From: an alpha proteobacterium HIMB59
GTDB lineage: Bacteria > Pseudomonadota > Alphaproteobacteria > HIMB59
Direction: 5' to 3'
NCBI GenBank assembly: GCA_000299115.1
Contig: CP003801.1
Location: 62,001-126,000 of the forward strand
Length of the DNA: 64,000 nt
Positions 1 to 7,767 of this stretch are shown piece after piece. A model generated the notes under the pieces. The model was not told the DNA's origin, did not search any database, and worked only from the letters and a program-made list of their open reading frames with translations. The first letter of the stretch is position 1, and every line of letters starts with the position of its first letter. The position numbers were made by a program, and so were the translations under genes.

Positions 1-149
1 GTGGAGAGTTTGCTAGTTTGCAATTATTAGACTCTCAAGGGTTGGGAAAATATCCTGATTTGTTAATGGAGTCACTGCAAGTATTTAGTCGAGCAAAAGC
101 AGATTATATTATCACATACGGAGCAAGAGATATTGTCTCCTATTTATAA
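1..149 (+). CDS. hemB: Delta-aminolevulinic acid dehydratase (porphobilinogen synthase), C-terminal end only
   Basis: Partial gene entering from the left edge, read in the frame whose first full codon is at base 3. About 48 C-terminal residues are visible, including a GEFASLQLL stretch, a LMESLQVFSRAKADYIITY stretch and a TAA stop. This matches the usual end of HemB (SGEYAM..., then LESL..IKRAGAD.IITY). HemB condenses two 5-aminolevulinate molecules to porphobilinogen in the cytoplasm. It is directly followed by, and overlaps by 17 bases, the hemE start, so it is the first visible gene of a heme operon. The active site lies outside the window, so only identity, not activity, can be judged. 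Confidence 0.85.
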   Translation, partial: GEFASLQLLDSQGLGKYPDLLMESLQVFSRAKADYIITYGARDIVSYL

Positions 150-1134
150 TCACTCTTTCCATAATGCTTTACAAAGAAATGAACAGGCCGTCCCCCCTAT
201 ATGGATGATGCGCCAAGCTGGTCGTTATCACAATCATTATCAACAACTGAAACAAAAGTATACTTTTGAACAACTCTGTCGTGAGCCAGATCTTGCTTGT
301 GAGGTCACATTAGGTCCTATTCAAGAATTTGATTTTGATGCAGCTATTTTATTTAGCGATATTCTTTTTCCGCTAGATTTTTTAGGGATGGAATTATCAT
401 TTAGTCCTGGCCCAATCTTTGAAAAAAATTTAACCAAATCTATGTTAGATAATATGCAAATTTCTGCCTTTGAAGAATATATTCAATTTCAACATCAAGC
501 ACTTCAAAATATTCGCTCTGCCCTTCCTCCAAACAAATCTTTGATCGGGTTTACCGGAGGTCCGATTACCCTTTATCATTTTGCTATTCGCAATAATCCC
601 ATTGCAGATAATTTACTTGAACAAGCTCTTCCTGTTCTACAGAAACTCATTGAAAAGAATATTGCTATTCAATTTCAAAATAACATCGACTTATTGATGA
701 TTTTTGATACGGAGGCTAATCAATTGACTGATCAAGAATTCCAAGACTTTTGTCTTCCTTTTATCAAACAAATAGCCGATCAATACCCCAACCAGATCGG
801 TTATTTTACAAAAAATATATCTCCTAATAAGTTTGAGCTTCTGAAACAAATATCAAGTTTGCAATTAACCGTTCTAGGAACTCAGCACAATATTTTCCAA
901 GAGCTTTCCCAAACCCACTTGTCCCTTCAAGGAAACTTTTCTAATGATCTATTAACTATTCCAGAAAAATCTGATTTTCTCTCCGCTCTGGGGGAATACA
1001 TCGACTTGTGTAAATCGTATGATGTCAGTCAGAGAGCTGGGTGGATTGCAAGTTTAGATCATGGAGTACAAAAGATCACACCTGAGACTAATATTCACCT
1101 TTTTATCGACCAAATTAGAACTAAATTAGCCTAA
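133..1134 (+). CDS. hemE: Uroporphyrinogen III decarboxylase
   Basis: A 333-residue cytoplasmic enzyme that removes four carboxyl groups from uroporphyrinogen III to give coproporphyrinogen III. The family signature RQAGRY is at residues 27-32, preceded by PPIWMM. The catalytic-site FSDIL stretch is near residues 74-78, and a GFTGGP motif lies further on. Length is close to the usual 340-355. The start is a TTG that overlaps the end of hemB; it is chosen because the protein must begin just before the PPIWMMRQAGRY block and no ATG lies upstream in frame. It sits between hemB and hemH, consistent with a co-transcribed heme pathway. Identification is secure; the exact start is less so. Confidence 0.95.
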   Translation: MSPIYNHSFHNALQRNEQAVPPIWMMRQAGRYHNHYQQLKQKYTFEQLCREPDLACEVTLGPIQEFDFDAAILFSDILFPLDFLGMELSFSPGPIFEKNLTKSMLDNMQISAFEEYIQFQHQALQNIRSALPPNKSLIGFTGGPITLYHFAIRNNPIADNLLEQALPVLQKLIEKNIAIQFQNNIDLLMIFDTEANQLTDQEFQDFCLPFIKQIADQYPNQIGYFTKNISPNKFELLKQISSLQLTVLGTQHNIFQELSQTHLSLQGNFSNDLLTIPEKSDFLSALGEYIDLCKSYDVSQRAGWIASLDHGVQKITPETNIHLFIDQIRTKLA

Positions 1135-1152
1135 AAAACGTACTTTTTTTCA

Positions 1153-2175
1153 ATGGCAAACTTCAAAGGCAATGAGCTTTACATTCATGGATCTGGACTG
1201 AAAACGGGCATCCTCCTAACTAATTTAGGAACGCCAGATGAACCAACTCCTCCATCGCTGAAAACATATCTACGCCAATTTCTAAGTGACGGCAGAGTGA
1301 TTGAAACCCCCAAAGCCATTTGGTGGTTTATTTTAAATGGAATTGTTCTTCGTACCCGGCCTGCCAAATCTGCGAAAGCTTATCAATCCGTTTGGACTGA
1401 TGATGGATCACCTTTGTTGCTTTACACTCAAAAGCAAAAAAATCTAATTAAAAAGCAATTAGAAAAAAAATATCCCAATTTAATTTTTGATATCGGTATG
1501 AGATATGGCAATCCGAGTATTGCAGAGGGTTTGAATAATTTAAGAAATCAAAATTGTGATCGTATTATTGTCTTACCTCTTTATCCTCAATATTGTGCAG
1601 CCACAACTGGTTCTACGTTTGATGCTGTTGCTTTAGAATTGCAACAATGGCGTTGGGTTCCTTCGTTGAGATTTATTGGAAGCTATTATGACCAGCCTCT
1701 CTATATTCAAGCTTTAAAAAACAGTATTGAAGAATTTTGGAGTAAAAATGATAAACCCAAAAAACTACTTTTTAGTTATCATGGTATTCCTAAAAAATAT
1801 TTAGATAAAGGAGATCCTTATCACTGCTTCTGCAGAAAAACAACAAGACTCGTTGCAGAGTCCATGAATTTACCCGAAGGTAGTTATATGACAACTTTCC
1901 AATCTAGATTTGGACCTGCCGAATGGCTCCAACCCTATACTGATAAGACAATTGAAAGTTTAGCCAAAGAAGGCACTGATGACATCCATGTTATTAGCCC
2001 TGCATTTTCCTCAGACTGTTTGGAGACTATTGAAGAACTCAATGAGGAAAATCGAGAAATTTTTATGGAAAATGGTGGGAAAAAATTTGGATATATCCCC
2101 TGTCTTAATGATCGAGAAGATCATATACTCCTCCTGACTTCGTTATTAGAAAACGAATTACATGGATGGGTATGA
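1153..2175 (+). CDS. hemH: Ferrochelatase
   Basis: A 340-residue enzyme that inserts Fe2+ into protoporphyrin IX, the last step of protoheme synthesis. The N-terminus has the family block GILLTNLGTPDEPTPPSL, then YLRQFLSDGRVI. The metal-binding histidine is in FSYHGIPKKY (His210), followed by GDPYHCFCRKTTR. The acidic cluster SPAFSSDCLETIEE is near residues 282-295. The start lies 18 bases after hemE, and the 3' end overlaps hemF in an ATGA junction, so the two are probably translationally coupled. Length and motifs are all standard and nothing appears missing. Confidence 0.96.
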   Translation: MANFKGNELYIHGSGLKTGILLTNLGTPDEPTPPSLKTYLRQFLSDGRVIETPKAIWWFILNGIVLRTRPAKSAKAYQSVWTDDGSPLLLYTQKQKNLIKKQLEKKYPNLIFDIGMRYGNPSIAEGLNNLRNQNCDRIIVLPLYPQYCAATTGSTFDAVALELQQWRWVPSLRFIGSYYDQPLYIQALKNSIEEFWSKNDKPKKLLFSYHGIPKKYLDKGDPYHCFCRKTTRLVAESMNLPEGSYMTTFQSRFGPAEWLQPYTDKTIESLAKEGTDDIHVISPAFSSDCLETIEELNEENREIFMENGGKKFGYIPCLNDREDHILLLTSLLENELHGWV

Positions 2176-2990
2176 GCAAACAAATACAAAATCAACAACA
2201 ACAAGCTGAAAAATGGTTTAGAGAGCTACGCAACCAAATGGTTGGCGCTATCCAAAAAGTGGATGGTTCAACTTTTCAAGAAAAGGAATGGCAAAGACCT
2301 GGTGGAGGGGGTGGTTTAATGTCTATTTTAAAGGGTGAAGTTTTTGAAAAAGTTGGCGTCAATATTTCCACAGTTCATGGAGAATTTAGTGAGGAATTTA
2401 GGGGCAACATGCCTGGAACTGAGGAGGATCCTAGTTTTTGGGCAAGTGGCATTTCCGTCGTGGCGCACATGAAAAATCCTAAAATTGCCGCTGCTCATTT
2501 TAACACTCGCTATATTACCACAAAAGGAAAACAATGGTTTGGAGGAGGATGTGATTTAACCCCTGCTATTCCAGAAGAGAAAGAAACTAAAAATTTTCAT
2601 GAAGGTTTAAAAAGAACATGTAATCCTCATGGCCAAGAATATTACGAACAATTTAAACAACAATGTGATGAATACTTTTATTTAAAACATCGAAAAGAAC
2701 CAAGAGGAATTGGGGGAGTTTTTTTTGATTACATCAGTAATAATTTTGAAAAAGATTTATTTTTTATCAAAGATATTGGTCAGTATTTTATTAATTTCAT
2801 TATTGATAACGTCAATCGAAAGAAAGATCTTGATTATAACGAGGATGATTTAAGAGCTCTGTCCCAAAAAAGATCTCGCTATGTTGAATTTAATTTATTG
2901 TATGATCGAGGAACTTTATTTGGTTTAAAAACAGGTGGTAATATTGATGCCATACTTATGTCAATGCCCCCAGAGGCAAAGTGGAGTTAG
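2172..2990 (+). CDS. hemF: Oxygen-dependent coproporphyrinogen III oxidase
   Basis: HemF oxidatively decarboxylates coproporphyrinogen III to protoporphyrinogen IX using O2. About 272 residues. Family blocks seen are a WQRPGGGGGL loop, VNISTVHGEF, FWASGISVVAHMKNP, HFNTRYI, WFGGGCDLTP, EPRGIGGVFFDY and the C-terminal RYVEFNLLYDRGT...GLKTGGN. The ATG at 2172 shares ATGA with the hemH stop, the typical coupled arrangement; an in-frame ATG at 2166 would add two residues. Presence of the aerobic enzyme, with no HemN visible here, suits an organism of oxic surface water, though only part of the genome is seen. Confidence 0.95.
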   Translation: MSKQIQNQQQQAEKWFRELRNQMVGAIQKVDGSTFQEKEWQRPGGGGGLMSILKGEVFEKVGVNISTVHGEFSEEFRGNMPGTEEDPSFWASGISVVAHMKNPKIAAAHFNTRYITTKGKQWFGGGCDLTPAIPEEKETKNFHEGLKRTCNPHGQEYYEQFKQQCDEYFYLKHRKEPRGIGGVFFDYISNNFEKDLFFIKDIGQYFINFIIDNVNRKKDLDYNEDDLRALSQKRSRYVEFNLLYDRGTLFGLKTGGNIDAILMSMPPEAKWS

Positions 2991-2993
2991 TTA

Positions 2994-3410
2994 ATGTATG
3001 AAACTTTAAAAGTACTTCATATTATTTCTTTTGTTTCCTGGTTTGCTGGTCTCTTTTATCTACCACGATTATTTGTTTACCATGTTGAAAATAATACCAA
3101 TAGAGAAATGAATGAGGTATTTCAAAAAATGGAATATAAACTTCTTCGCATTATCATGAATCCTGCCATGATCTTAACTTGGATTTTTGGCTTAGCTCTT
3201 ATTCACTATGTTGGATTTGCTTGGTGGTTAGCAATCAAGCTTGTTTTGGTAGGAATTTTAACAGCTTTTCATATGTATTTAGCCAAAATAAGAAAAAACT
3301 TAGAACATAATTATCGAGATTACACATCCAAGTATCTGAGAATAATTAATGAGGTTCCTACTATCCTTCTGGTCTTAATTGTAATACTAGTAGTAGTGAA
3401 ACCTTTTTAA
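2994..3410 (+). CDS. hemJ: Protoporphyrinogen IX oxidase, HemJ type
   Basis: A 138-residue integral membrane protein with about four transmembrane helices. HemJ oxidises protoporphyrinogen IX to protoporphyrin IX and replaces HemG/HemY in most alphaproteobacteria. Characteristic blocks are KVLHIISFVSWFAGLFYLPR with His9, MEYKLLRIIMNPAM, IKLVLVGILTAFHMYL with Lys82 and His93, and the C-terminal INEVPTILLVLIVILVVVKPF region. Three bases separate it from hemF and three from the MATE gene, so it probably shares the heme transcript. It closes the pathway gap between HemF and HemH. Confidence 0.93.
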   Translation: MYETLKVLHIISFVSWFAGLFYLPRLFVYHVENNTNREMNEVFQKMEYKLLRIIMNPAMILTWIFGLALIHYVGFAWWLAIKLVLVGILTAFHMYLAKIRKNLEHNYRDYTSKYLRIINEVPTILLVLIVILVVVKPF

Positions 3411-3413
3411 TTT

Positions 3414-4772
3414 ATGGATCTCACTCAAGGCAATATAAGAAAACAATTGATTAGCATGGCCGTGCCAGCTGGTATCGGAATGCTTTTTTATACTCTTTAT
3501 AATGTTGTTGATACATTTTACGCCGGTCTTATTAGCACAGAAGCATTAGCAGGACTTGCGATTTCTTTTCCCGTTTATTTCATTCTTCTTGCTTTTGCTG
3601 TTGGTTTTGGCCAAGGAGCGACAGCTTTAGTTTCAAATTTATTAGGGGCCAAAAAAGAAGAGGATGCCATTTACATATATATCCAATCTCTCACCATCTC
3701 TTTGTTACTATCTTTTGTAATTGGATATATTACTTATAAAGTTTCAGAGCCTGTTTTTATATTTTTTGGAGCGAGTGATCTTTTTTTAGAAAATGGTCTT
3801 CACTACATGCAGACGCTAGCTTATGGTGCTCCTTTTTTTATTTTTGCCAATGTCATCAATTCTTTTTTGTATGCTCAAGGTGATACTAAAAAAAATAGAA
3901 ACGCTCTTATCATTGGTTTTTTTATCAATTTAATATTCAATCCTATTCTCTCTTTGGGTATCGGTCCCTTTCCTGCTTTAGGCACAATGGGTATCGCAAT
4001 CGCTACCATTCTTTGTCAAATATTTAATGTTGTCTATCTAGGATATTTTGTACTGAAGAGCCCGCTATCTCAAAAGTTTAAATTTAGTTATTGTAAGCTA
4101 CAAACGAAAATGGTGTTTGATATATTTAAGCAAGCTTTTCCTGCAAGTATGAATATGTTACTGATTGGAATAGGTTTTTTTATTATTCAAAAGTATGTCA
4201 CCGGTTATGGTGCGAACGCCAGTGCAGGATATGGAATTGCTTTACGAATAGAGCAAATTATCCTCTTGCCCGCCATTGGACTTAATACAGCTATGCTCAG
4301 TATGACTGGTCAAAACTATGGGGCCAAAAATTTTGAAAGAATTTATGAGGCCTTCGTTACTTCCCTAAAATTAGCTTTATTTTTAATGGTCTTTGGTTCG
4401 GCCATTCTTTTTTTAGCAGGCGAGCAAATGGCCTTTTTGTTTACTCGAGATACTGAAGTAATACAAATTGCGGGAAGTTACTTATTCATGGCGGCTTTTT
4501 TAACCTTTGTTTATCAAGTGATTCATCAAAGTGGTTCAGTTCTATCGGGTATGAAAAAACCTACAATTAATGCATTTTATACACTTTTAAGGTTAGCGAT
4601 TATTCCCCCTTTTACTTTTTACTTTTTTTCACAAACTTTAGGACTTGGCTTAAATGGTATTTGGTGGGCTATTCTATGCAGTAATATCATCGCTGCCTTC
4701 TTGATTTTCTTTCATATGCGATACTTAATTAAAAAAGAAGGTTCGGCAGTTAGTGCTAATTCTGCTACTTAA
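3414..4772 (+). CDS. MATE family multidrug efflux transporter
   Basis: A 452-residue polytopic membrane protein with about twelve hydrophobic segments arranged as two similar halves. The N-terminus has the MATE block AVPAGIGMLFYTLYNVVDTFYAGLIS, and a second copy-like block AFPASMNMLLIGIGFFIIQKY begins the C-terminal half near residue 240. MATE proteins export cationic drugs or metabolites in exchange for Na+ or H+. It follows hemJ after three bases, so it may be read through from the heme operon; a link to porphyrin export is possible but not shown. It converges on the next gene with an 8-base overlap of coding ends. Confidence 0.9.
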   Translation: MDLTQGNIRKQLISMAVPAGIGMLFYTLYNVVDTFYAGLISTEALAGLAISFPVYFILLAFAVGFGQGATALVSNLLGAKKEEDAIYIYIQSLTISLLLSFVIGYITYKVSEPVFIFFGASDLFLENGLHYMQTLAYGAPFFIFANVINSFLYAQGDTKKNRNALIIGFFINLIFNPILSLGIGPFPALGTMGIAIATILCQIFNVVYLGYFVLKSPLSQKFKFSYCKLQTKMVFDIFKQAFPASMNMLLIGIGFFIIQKYVTGYGANASAGYGIALRIEQIILLPAIGLNTAMLSMTGQNYGAKNFERIYEAFVTSLKLALFLMVFGSAILFLAGEQMAFLFTRDTEVIQIAGSYLFMAAFLTFVYQVIHQSGSVLSGMKKPTINAFYTLLRLAIIPPFTFYFFSQTLGLGLNGIWWAILCSNIIAAFLIFFHMRYLIKKEGSAVSANSAT

Positions 4773-5508
4773 TTTCAAATTTCTTCTCTAGTTTACGAAC
4801 AAAGAAAGAAGCGATTAAGATCAATAATAAATATTCTAAAACTAAAAAAGAGTAAATTTCCAAAGGACGATAAGTAGTAACAATTAGTTCATTAGCTCTT
4901 CTTGTAAGATCTCCTAAGCCTATCACTGATATAAGTGAACTCATTTTCAAAATATAGATACCCTGATTCATTAAAGCGGGAGTGATGATTCTAATAGCTT
5001 GAGGTAAAGTTACTTTTAAAAAAACTAAACTAGGTTTAAGACCTAAAGATCGTGCAGCCTCGATTTGACCTTTTTTGATCGCCTGGATACCTGAGCGATA
5101 TATTTCAGAAATAAAAGCAGACTCATGGAAAACTAAAGTAATAACACCAGCTACAAATGGATTAAAAGACAGCCCTCCTCCAAATATAGATGGCAAACCA
5201 TAATATATCCAAAGCAATAGAACCAATACAGGTATTGCTCTAAATATTTCTACATACACGATGTTAATTGATCTGATAGATTTTTTTGAACTGAAGTTGG
5301 GAAGAGTTACTAAGAGCCCCACTAATGCTGCTAAAAATAAACTGACTAATGATATCCAAATGGTTGTCCAAAGACCCCCAAGTAGAAATTCAATGTTTGA
5401 TGAACCTTGGGGATGAAAAGGGTTAATAGAAAACCATGCAAAGTTATAATTTCCAGCACAACTAGATAAAAAAAAAGCTGAAAATAAAAGGATATATCTT
5501 TTCATCAA
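4765..5508 (-). CDS. Orphan polar amino-acid ABC transporter permease with a lipoprotein-like N-terminus
   Basis: A 247-residue protein whose body is a HisM/GlnP-type ABC permease: several membrane segments, an IEIFRAIPVL-like block (VEIFRAIPVLVLLLWIYYGLP) and the EAA loop EAARSLGLKPSLVFLKVTLPQA. The unusual part is the start, MMKRYILLFSAFFLSSCAGN, which reads as a type II signal peptide with lipobox LSSC and is followed by about 20 polar residues before the first permease helix. No ATPase or binding protein adjoins it; the nearest candidates are AapP (13.3 kb) and the orphan binding protein at 22.5 kb. An isolated permease of this family needs those partners from elsewhere. Confidence 0.85.
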   Translation of the reverse strand: MMKRYILLFSAFFLSSCAGNYNFAWFSINPFHPQGSSNIEFLLGGLWTTIWISLVSLFLAALVGLLVTLPNFSSKKSIRSINIVYVEIFRAIPVLVLLLWIYYGLPSIFGGGLSFNPFVAGVITLVFHESAFISEIYRSGIQAIKKGQIEAARSLGLKPSLVFLKVTLPQAIRIITPALMNQGIYILKMSSLISVIGLGDLTRRANELIVTTYRPLEIYSFLVLEYLLLILIASFFVRKLEKKFEIK

Positions 5509-5547
5509 TAATTAATAAAATAACGAATGTAGGTTAGAAAACCAGAT

Positions 5548-5961
5548 TTAAGTAAGATCTTTTAAATCTTCTAAGTGTTTACTCAGAGCTCTGGTAGATA
5601 ATTGAATTTCATATATGAACATCAATATTGCAATCGCGAATATCAAAACACCTAATCCAAAACTATTTAATGCTAGTTGGTACTCCTCTAAATAACTTGC
5701 AAAAATACTAAAAAGGTTGCTGAGAAAACTTAAACCTGAAAGAGTTTGAATAGCTCTTACTAGTTTTAAACGCTTAGTTAATATTGTGATTTGATCAAAA
5801 TAATGACCTGCAGTTTTTTTAGAGTGTTTATTTAAGACGATTAAATCGTGAATTTTTCTAATTAAAGAAGCAAGAGAAGTGTATCGGTTTCCAAATGAAA
5901 TCATCATCAAAGGAATAGCTGGGAACAGTAAAGCCGGGTATAGAGTTGTAAAATTGCTCAT
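5548..5961 (-). CDS. DUF2721 family membrane protein
   Basis: A 137-residue protein of unknown function. The N-terminal block PALLFPAIPLMMISFGNRYTSLASLIRKIHDL is the hallmark of DUF2721. One hydrophobic segment at residues 7-23 and two more in the C-terminal half (about 75-92 and 101-118) flank a basic cytoplasmic region. It is monocistronic on the minus strand, 40 bases upstream of the orphan permease start in transcription order. The 210-base divergent spacer ahead of it holds an inverted-repeat structure (about 5974-6060) that would be its 5' leader. The function is not known. Confidence 0.8.
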   Translation of the reverse strand: MSNFTTLYPALLFPAIPLMMISFGNRYTSLASLIRKIHDLIVLNKHSKKTAGHYFDQITILTKRLKLVRAIQTLSGLSFLSNLFSIFASYLEEYQLALNSFGLGVLIFAIAILMFIYEIQLSTRALSKHLEDLKDLT

Positions 5962-5973
5962 CTTATTAGTAAA

Positions 5974-6060
5974 GGAGAAGAGTGGTCAGTTATTTTTAGG
6001 AGGGAATAGCTGAGAATCTTATGTATAGAGTAATAAAATTTGTTATTTCCACTCTTCTCT
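5974..6060. ncRNA. Candidate structured RNA or leader with an 11-base closing stem
   Basis: An 11-base perfect inverted repeat (GAGAAGAGTGG at 5975-5985, CCACTCTTCTC at 6049-6059) encloses two smaller hairpins: TCAGTTAT/ATAGCTGA (one G-U pair) around a loop containing AGGAGGGA, and AATAA/TTATT further along. This is a closed three-way-junction shape of about 87 nt. On the minus strand it would be the 5' leader of the DUF2721 gene. I do not recognise a known riboswitch, and the strand is not determined. Confidence 0.35.
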
Positions 6061-6103
6061 TAAAAGAGTTTATAAAAAATAATTAAAATAAGTATTGCTA
6101 TGT

Positions 6104-6132
6104 TTGCACAAGGAGTATGCACTAGTTAAATA
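6104..6132 (+). promoter_or_regulatory. Candidate sigma-70 promoter for the 74-residue membrane protein
   Basis: TTGCAC at 6104-6109, a 17-base spacer, and TAAATA at 6127-6132, which places a start of transcription near 6139, about 32 bases before the ATG at 6171. Both boxes match 4 or 5 of 6 consensus positions. In AT-rich DNA such matches are common, so this is a modest prediction. Confidence 0.35.
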
Positions 6133-6170
6133 CCATTAGATAAGTTTTTATTATTCATTACAGTCACCTT

Positions 6171-6395
6171 ATGAATTTACAAAAATCATTAGAGTGGTTT
6201 GGTGTTATAACAGCCATTGTCTATTCACTTCTTGTTGCTTTCAATATAGGGGCTGAATTTATCGGTTTCACCTTATTATTAATTTCTGCCATAGCGATAG
6301 GTGCATGGGCCTATTTAGGCAAGCATAAAGGCATATTATTTTTACAATTCTTTTATGCCAGTGCAGGTATCATTGGTATGTTTAGATGGTTTTAA
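6171..6395 (+). CDS. Small membrane protein of unknown function, three predicted helices
   Basis: A 74-residue hydrophobic protein: MNLQKSLEWFGVITAIVYSL starts an amphipathic first helix, followed by helices around residues 30-48 and 55-72, ending GIIGMFRWF. The three-helix layout and Trp/Tyr-rich ends recall half-transporters of the PnuC/SemiSWEET type, but no diagnostic motif is present, so no function is assigned. It is conserved enough in form (full-length, ATG start, candidate promoter at 6104-6132) to be treated as real. Its TAA overlaps the stop of the convergent LysE gene through a shared TTAA. Confidence 0.65.
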   Translation: MNLQKSLEWFGVITAIVYSLLVAFNIGAEFIGFTLLLISAIAIGAWAYLGKHKGILFLQFFYASAGIIGMFRWF

Positions 6396-7003
6396 AAAAT
6401 CTCTGAAAATATTAGGAAGATAACTAGGCCAATGAGGTAAATAATAATTATGGAATTAGTTATATTCCAAATTTTTTTATTAAGAAAATATCGACTTAAG
6501 AAATAGCCCGTATATCCAATAAAATAGAAAAATAGCAAAGATGCCAAAGTGGCACCTAAACCAAACAGAATTTTTTGGTCCAAAGATACAAAAGATTTAG
6601 AGAGATTGCCTAAAATGAACACTGTATCTGAATAAACATGCGGGTTCAAAAAAGTAAAACCCAGTGTTTGAGCTATAACTGCTGATTTTGAAGTGGCCTC
6701 TTTTGAGGTATTTACCTCTAGTGGAGTATGAAATGATTTGATTTTTCCCCATATGAAATGCGCTAAAAAAACGATCAGTGCTAAATTAAAAAATAAAGTT
6801 ACTGTTTTGGTCATCATTGATTGAAGTGAGTAAAAAATAAATATGCCTAGAAAAATTAATAAAAAATCACTTAAAGCACAGATAGTGGTGATGAGAAAAA
6901 TATGATTTTTCTTGATACCTTGCTCAATAACAAACAAGTTTTGAGCGCCTATAGCTAGGATGAAGCTCAAGCCAGTAGTAAATCCAAAGAGAAATTCGCT
7001 CAT
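6392..7003 (-). CDS. LysE/ArgO-type amino-acid exporter
   Basis: A 203-residue membrane protein with six hydrophobic segments. The N-terminal block FTTGLSFILAIGAQNLFVIEQGI is typical of the LysE/ArgO branch, whose members export lysine, arginine or their analogues. A second conserved piece is TLGFTFLNPHVYSDTVFILG in the middle (usual form FLNPHVYLDTVVLLG). Length is normal. It is transcribed alone and converges on the small membrane protein gene with a shared TTAA stop. It is one of three LysE-superfamily exporters in this window; the substrate cannot be told from sequence. Confidence 0.88.
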   Translation of the reverse strand: MSEFLFGFTTGLSFILAIGAQNLFVIEQGIKKNHIFLITTICALSDFLLIFLGIFIFYSLQSMMTKTVTLFFNLALIVFLAHFIWGKIKSFHTPLEVNTSKEATSKSAVIAQTLGFTFLNPHVYSDTVFILGNLSKSFVSLDQKILFGLGATLASLLFFYFIGYTGYFLSRYFLNKKIWNITNSIIIIYLIGLVIFLIFSEIF

Positions 7004-7062
7004 GACAATTTTGCACAGTTTATAGACTTTACTCTTAAAATCTATTAGGTAGATTTTGACCT

Positions 7063-7152
7063 ATGCGTATTTTCATAGGATCTATTTTTTTTGCTTTGTT
7101 TTTTATTTACGTGGTAACAGAAGGTTTTACAAAGATTAGTCTACCTCTATAA
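7063..7152 (+). CDS. Possible 29-residue single-pass membrane peptide
   Basis: A short ATG-initiated frame, MRIFIGSIFFALFFIYVVTE then a polar tail, lying in the divergent gap after a LysE gene. It reads as a basic N-terminus plus one hydrophobic helix, the layout of bacterial membrane micropeptides. Its end overlaps the convergent TAXI-like gene by 17 bases. No Shine-Dalgarno is evident. Short hydrophobic frames arise by chance in AT-rich DNA, so support is weak. Confidence 0.2.
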   Translation: MRIFIGSIFFALFFIYVVTEGFTKISLPL

Positions 7153-7717
7153 ATCTTCTCTTTTTATCAGACTTCCATTCATCACTAAATCTCAAGGTTC
7201 CCATGTGCATTGGAATATCTTGCTTTACAATTAAACTTTCTTCATCAAAACCATAAAAGGCATCGTGTAAATATCGAAACTCTAGTAGGTGGTTAAGGAT
7301 GCCGTAATTGATATCTTTGATAACAGAGGGATCAACATTTTGATTAGTGATAAAGACATAATCCTCATCAGCAGGAAAATATAAAATAGATCTGATAGCG
7401 AGATTTGATGGTCGATTAGCCAATTCTGATTTTTTGATGATGGCATATTGAAATTGGTTTTGTTCAATTTTTTTGATAATTTCATCAGCACTTGAATCTA
7501 AGCGTGTTAAACAATCAAGAGTATTGGCGCCACCAAAACTATGAGAAATTCTTAGTTCTCGATCAAGTAATTTACAAACACTTTTTGCCAAAACATATTC
7601 CATAGTAACGGGAGATCTAACCAAGATCGTCAAAGATAAATCTTGGGTTAAAGCAATGAGGGTATTTAATTTAAAAACGAAAATACAAATCAGAATAAAA
7701 AGTGATTTGAAATACAT
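7136..7717 (-). CDS. Secreted TAXI-family-like solute-binding protein lacking the middle domain
   Basis: A 193-residue protein with a signal peptide (residues 1-22, hydrophobic core FKSLFILICIFVFKL). Residues about 40-70 resemble the start of TRAP-TAXI binding proteins (YVLAKSVCKLLDR for the usual YP.AKAIC.LVN). Residues about 110-180 resemble their C-terminus (FPADEDYVFIT..., LLEFRYLHDA, PMHMGTLRFSDEW for the usual H.GA.RYY.E). TAXI proteins are normally about 320 residues, so about 100 residues between these blocks are absent. No TRAP permease is adjacent. It may be a reduced ligand-binding or sensor protein; the assignment rests on motif resemblance only. Confidence 0.6.
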   Translation of the reverse strand: MYFKSLFILICIFVFKLNTLIALTQDLSLTILVRSPVTMEYVLAKSVCKLLDRELRISHSFGGANTLDCLTRLDSSADEIIKKIEQNQFQYAIIKKSELANRPSNLAIRSILYFPADEDYVFITNQNVDPSVIKDINYGILNHLLEFRYLHDAFYGFDEESLIVKQDIPMHMGTLRFSDEWKSDKKRRFIEVD

Positions 7718-7767
7718 AGATTACTTTTAACATAAAACATTCTAAATTAATCCGAGATTTATTCACT

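Noticed and set aside
1185-1367. Short minus-strand frame inside hemH, and similar shadows in other conserved genes
   Set aside because: They lie entirely inside well-supported genes in another frame and show no motif.
6020-6085. 21-codon hydrophobic frame within the DUF2721 divergent spacer
   Set aside because: Too short, no ribosome-binding site, and it overlaps the inverted-repeat structure.
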